This document shows positions 9,898 through 11,434 of a stretch of DNA of 11,434 nt, piece after piece. The stretch is from Scenedesmus sp. ARA3 (taxonomy: Eukaryota; Chlorophyta; Chlorophyceae; Sphaeropleales; Scenedesmaceae). The position numbers and the translations under genes are program-made. Numbering within the stretch: position 1 is the stretch's first letter; the number at the start of each line of letters is the position of its first letter. The notes under the pieces are model-generated. The model had not been told where the DNA came from, made no database searches, and was given only the letters and a program-made list of their open reading frames with translations. The stretch spans positions 1 to 11,434 of the forward strand of contig RWJK01000245.1 in assembly GCA_004335835.1 (NCBI GenBank). Reading direction: 5' to 3'.

Positions 9898-10404
9898 TGG
9901 TGCATCTAGGGCCACAAATGGCTGGACAGGCCTCCAGACGCTGCTCCGAGTCAGCACTGCTGCTGCTGGCGGCAGCTTTGACACTGCCAGGGGAGCAGCA
10001 GCAGCACCCGCAGGGGAGGGAGAGCCACAGGCACGGGAGACAGGGCCTGTGAAGCCTGCGGCAGCAGCAGCAGCAGGGCCTGGCCAGGAGGGCGAGGCGG
10101 GCGCGGCCTTGCATGGTATGCAGGCGCCAACAAAGGTGGGCGGCAGATCTGTGTTGCAGTGTCCTGGACTGCTAGTGACAGGCTGTGCACATGGTGCATG
10201 CTCACTCGCTGTGTACATGTCTGGAGCCAGCACGTGCAGAGGGTGTCACCTTCGCCAAAACCTCCTGCTGCTCATCCAGCTGTGACGTCTTGCGCGTCTG
10301 CTGCCAAGCCGCTGGAGCAGCTCTGTCTGCAGCAGTTCATGCATACGTTTGTGCACGACTTATAGAAAGCACAAGTAACCACTCAATCTCATCTGGCAAC
10401 TACC

Positions 10405-10444
<40 letters not shown>

Positions 10445-10662
10445 GCTGCCGCCTCACTCCTCCCTGCAGCCCAGCCAGGCACTGCTGCTGCAGCTCTTCC
10501 GCGCCTTCCCCGCCCCCGTGCGTGACATGATTGCTGCCACACCCCCAGCCAGCCTACTTGAGGCTGCTGTGCTGACGAGGCCTGCACGGGCACTGCCCAA
10601 CTGCCTGGGCAGGGGCGGGCTGGTGGTGCTGGGGGAGGCGGCACACCCGCTGAGGCCATCAG
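7046..10662 (+). CDS. FAD-dependent monooxygenase (group A flavoprotein), partial, 7 exons supported
   Basis: Exons: 7046-7132, 7332-7380, 7870-7998, 8367-9046 (start uncertain), 9310-9422, 9676-10135, 10470-10662. All are GT..AG and phase-consistent, giving 570 codons so far. Motifs in order: Rossmann GGGLCG (residues 7-12), Glu of VYEQRP for the FAD ribose, GVRLEANGLKAL, the DG motif AADGPLSPIR (about 294-303), WWLGPGLAF, and GLVVLGEAAHPLRPS, the second FAD motif with Glu where Asp is usual. This order fits group A aromatic or zeaxanthin epoxidase-type hydroxylases; the substrate cannot be told. Exon 4 could also start at 8217 or 8310, both in frame; 8367 is preferred because the CTG run before it matches other intron ends here. 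Low-complexity insertions occupy about residues 157-281 and 375-506. The GQG..AIEDA-type segment expected next was not found before 11434, so the gene probably continues beyond the window. Confidence 0.8.
7749..7803 (+). pseudogene. Partial copy of monooxygenase exon 3 start
   Basis: This repeats the first ~55 nt of the exon at 7870 with a 121-bp offset and encodes the same GVGGGVRLEANGLKALTA. It has its own CAG acceptor (7746-7748) in a compatible phase. Past the conserved part the sequence diverges and lacks ISRRLAANVMAQGLYAQRV, and reading on enters the second copy in a different frame. The copy at 7870 is therefore taken as the real exon. Confidence 0.8.
8313..8363 (+). repeat. CTG tract before monooxygenase exon 4
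   Basis: Nine CTG units (8313-8339), a short break, then four CTG units leading directly to CAG at 8364-8366. In frame it would encode an Ala run, but its position and polarity match intron ends elsewhere in the window, favouring an intronic reading. Confidence 0.75.
8570..8944 (+). other. Low-complexity insertion 1 in the monooxygenase
   Basis: About 125 codons rich in Gln, Ala, Ser, Pro and Glu separate the strand GVTLHVVV from VERVTVHATLLVAADG, which normally lie close together in this family. It includes several short CAG-encoded Gln runs and an acidic EEEEQ patch. It is probably a disordered surface loop. Confidence 0.75.
9276..9302 (+). repeat. CTG run before monooxygenase exon 5
   Basis: Nine CTG units end 7 nt before the exon start at 9310. 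Confidence 0.9.
9798..10135 (+). other. Low-complexity insertion 2 with polyglutamine
   Basis: The latter part of the sixth exon codes for a Ser/Gln/Ala/Gly-rich stretch with no family match. It contains 10 consecutive CAG plus one CAA (9863-9895; 11 Gln) and a second five-CAG run near 10062-10076. It lies between GYTWDPASH and the helix SQALLLQLFRAFP. Confidence 0.75.
10407..10442 (+). repeat. CTG run before monooxygenase exon 7
   Basis: Twelve CTG units are followed by a CCG/CTC-rich pyrimidine stretch and the CAG acceptor at 10467-10469. It is the longest perfect CTG run in the window. Confidence 0.9.
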
Positions 10663-11146
10663 GTGAGGATTGGTTTTGCAGTTTTGGATTGATACATAAG
10701 CCTTTTCTTGGCTGCTGTTTGGGTTGTGGTTTGTGGTGTGGCTTTGCTGTCGTTTGTGGGTTTCCAGCGATGTAACTGTTCAGTTCTGATGCCAAGGCGA
10801 CGCAACATAAATGCTTTAATGATGTGTTGATGCTGTGTGAAGCTGGGCAGGGGCGGGCTGGTGGTGCAGGGGAGGCGGCACACTCGCTGAGCAGTTCTCA
10901 TGGTTCTGCATGTTATGCTGATTCTGCATGCTTTGTTTGATGTGTTACTGCTGGGTTGGCAGTTGGGCAGGGGCGGGCTGGAGGTGCTGGGGGAGGCGGC
11001 ACACACGCTGAGGCCATCAGGTGAGGATAGTTTTGCAGTTTTGGATTGTTACAATGCTTTGTTGGTGTTGGTGTTGCTGGTTGGCGGTTGGGCAGGGCTG
11101 AGTGGTGCTGCTGGGGCAGGCACATCCGCTGCAGCCATTCTGGTGA
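10606..11146 (+). repeat. Array of copies of the GEAAH-encoding exon end
   Basis: Four copies begin TGGGCAGGG at 10606, 10844, 10964 and 11089. Copy 1 is the real end of the exon starting at 10470. Copy 3 encodes LGRGGLEVLGEAAHTLRPS, keeps the GTGAGG donor and shares about 40 nt of following intron with copy 1. Copy 2 (10844-10890) encodes GRGGLVVQGEAAHSL and then diverges. Copy 4 is frame-broken but ends in CTG/GTGAGC. Spacings are 238, 120 and 125 bp; the first is close to twice the others, so an eroded copy may lie near 10725. Confidence 0.85.
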
Positions 11147-11434
11147 GCATACCTTTTCAGATGCCACAACGCTACATGCTATGTAGCTGATTTAATTGGG
11201 GGATTGTGCCGGGACAGGGGCTGAGGAGCAGCAGTGGCAGCGGTGCTATCACCGGCTGTGCTGTCCTGCATTGTCCCTGCGCCTAGGTTGCGCTGGTGTC
11301 TGCATTGGCAGCTTGCATATGTGTAGCACTGTATTTGTTACCTTGTGACATTTGACGGCCACATCGCCTGCACACGCTTGACAGCGTTGCAACATACTTT
11401 CTTTCTCTTCTTCATACCTGCCAACTCACGGCAT
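11147..11434. other. No supportable feature at the right edge
   Basis: This stretch is probably still intron of the monooxygenase gene. No segment resembling the conserved region that follows the second FAD motif is visible in any + strand frame, and no TGTAA signal was seen. Confidence 0.45.

Noticed and set aside
8863..10114. Long reverse-strand open frames (8863-9414 and 9419-10114) and 8568-9005
   Set aside because: They mirror triplet-repeat coding on the + strand, are low-complexity Ala/Leu/Cys runs, and span clear + strand intron-exon junctions.
1210..10662. The two genes as a functional pair (oxidase plus monooxygenase)
   Set aside because: They are same-strand neighbours about 1.3-1.5 kb apart in a eukaryote, one predicted secreted and one possibly organellar; nothing in the sequence links their roles.
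10963..11024. Acceptor at 10962 joined to 10662, giving V-G-Q-G, which looks like the conserved GQG
   Set aside because: The match arises from reading copy 3 in the wrong frame and continues as Gly/Ala-rich sequence with no AIEDA-type motif.
11218..11347. A phase-compatible exon after the AG at 11216-11217 ending in a stop
   Set aside because: The peptide (GAEEQQWQRCYHRL and onward) has no resemblance to the segment following the second FAD motif; chance open frame.

Overview
The window looks like nuclear DNA of a chlorophyte green alga, probably of the Chlorophyceae. This is inferred from two intron-rich genes with compact GT..AG introns (137-692 nt), moderately high GC, abundant CTG/CAG triplet runs, TGTAA motifs of the kind chlorophytes use for polyadenylation, and exon peptides that match eukaryotic and bacterial families only after splicing. 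There is no operon, no Shine-Dalgarno site and no RNA gene that I can see.

Layout, both genes on the + strand. (1) 1-1209: no supportable gene; upstream region of gene 1. (2) 1210-5538: a complete nine-exon gene for a predicted secreted protein of the selenium-binding protein (SBP56) / methanethiol oxidase beta-propeller family. The nine exons total 1509 nt, giving 502 codons plus stop, and every junction agrees in phase. (3) 5539-6839: 3' untranslated and intergenic sequence with a short palindrome-rich tandem repeat. (4) About 6840 or 7046 to beyond the right edge: an FAD-dependent (group A) monooxygenase with seven supported exons up to 10662. Its 5' exon is uncertain and its 3' end was not found. 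The domain is stretched by two long low-complexity insertions.

The most unusual signal is that both genes carry local partial duplications of their own exons. There are five loci. In each, a piece of exon that includes an intron-exon junction has been copied 1-3 times into the neighbouring intron. Most junction-to-junction spacings are 100-133 bp; two are longer, about 213 and 238 bp. The copies of exon starts lie upstream of the real exon and carry intact or decayed acceptors. The copies of exon ends lie downstream, and most carry donors. Using most of them would cause a frameshift or premature stop, so they look like decoy or poison splice sites, or exon births in progress.

A second pattern is triplet polarity. 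On the coding strand, long CTG runs are in introns, often just before the 3' splice site where a pyrimidine tract would be, while the long CAG runs are mostly in exons as polyglutamine. I see no evidence that the two genes act in one pathway. Their adjacency is probably incidental.
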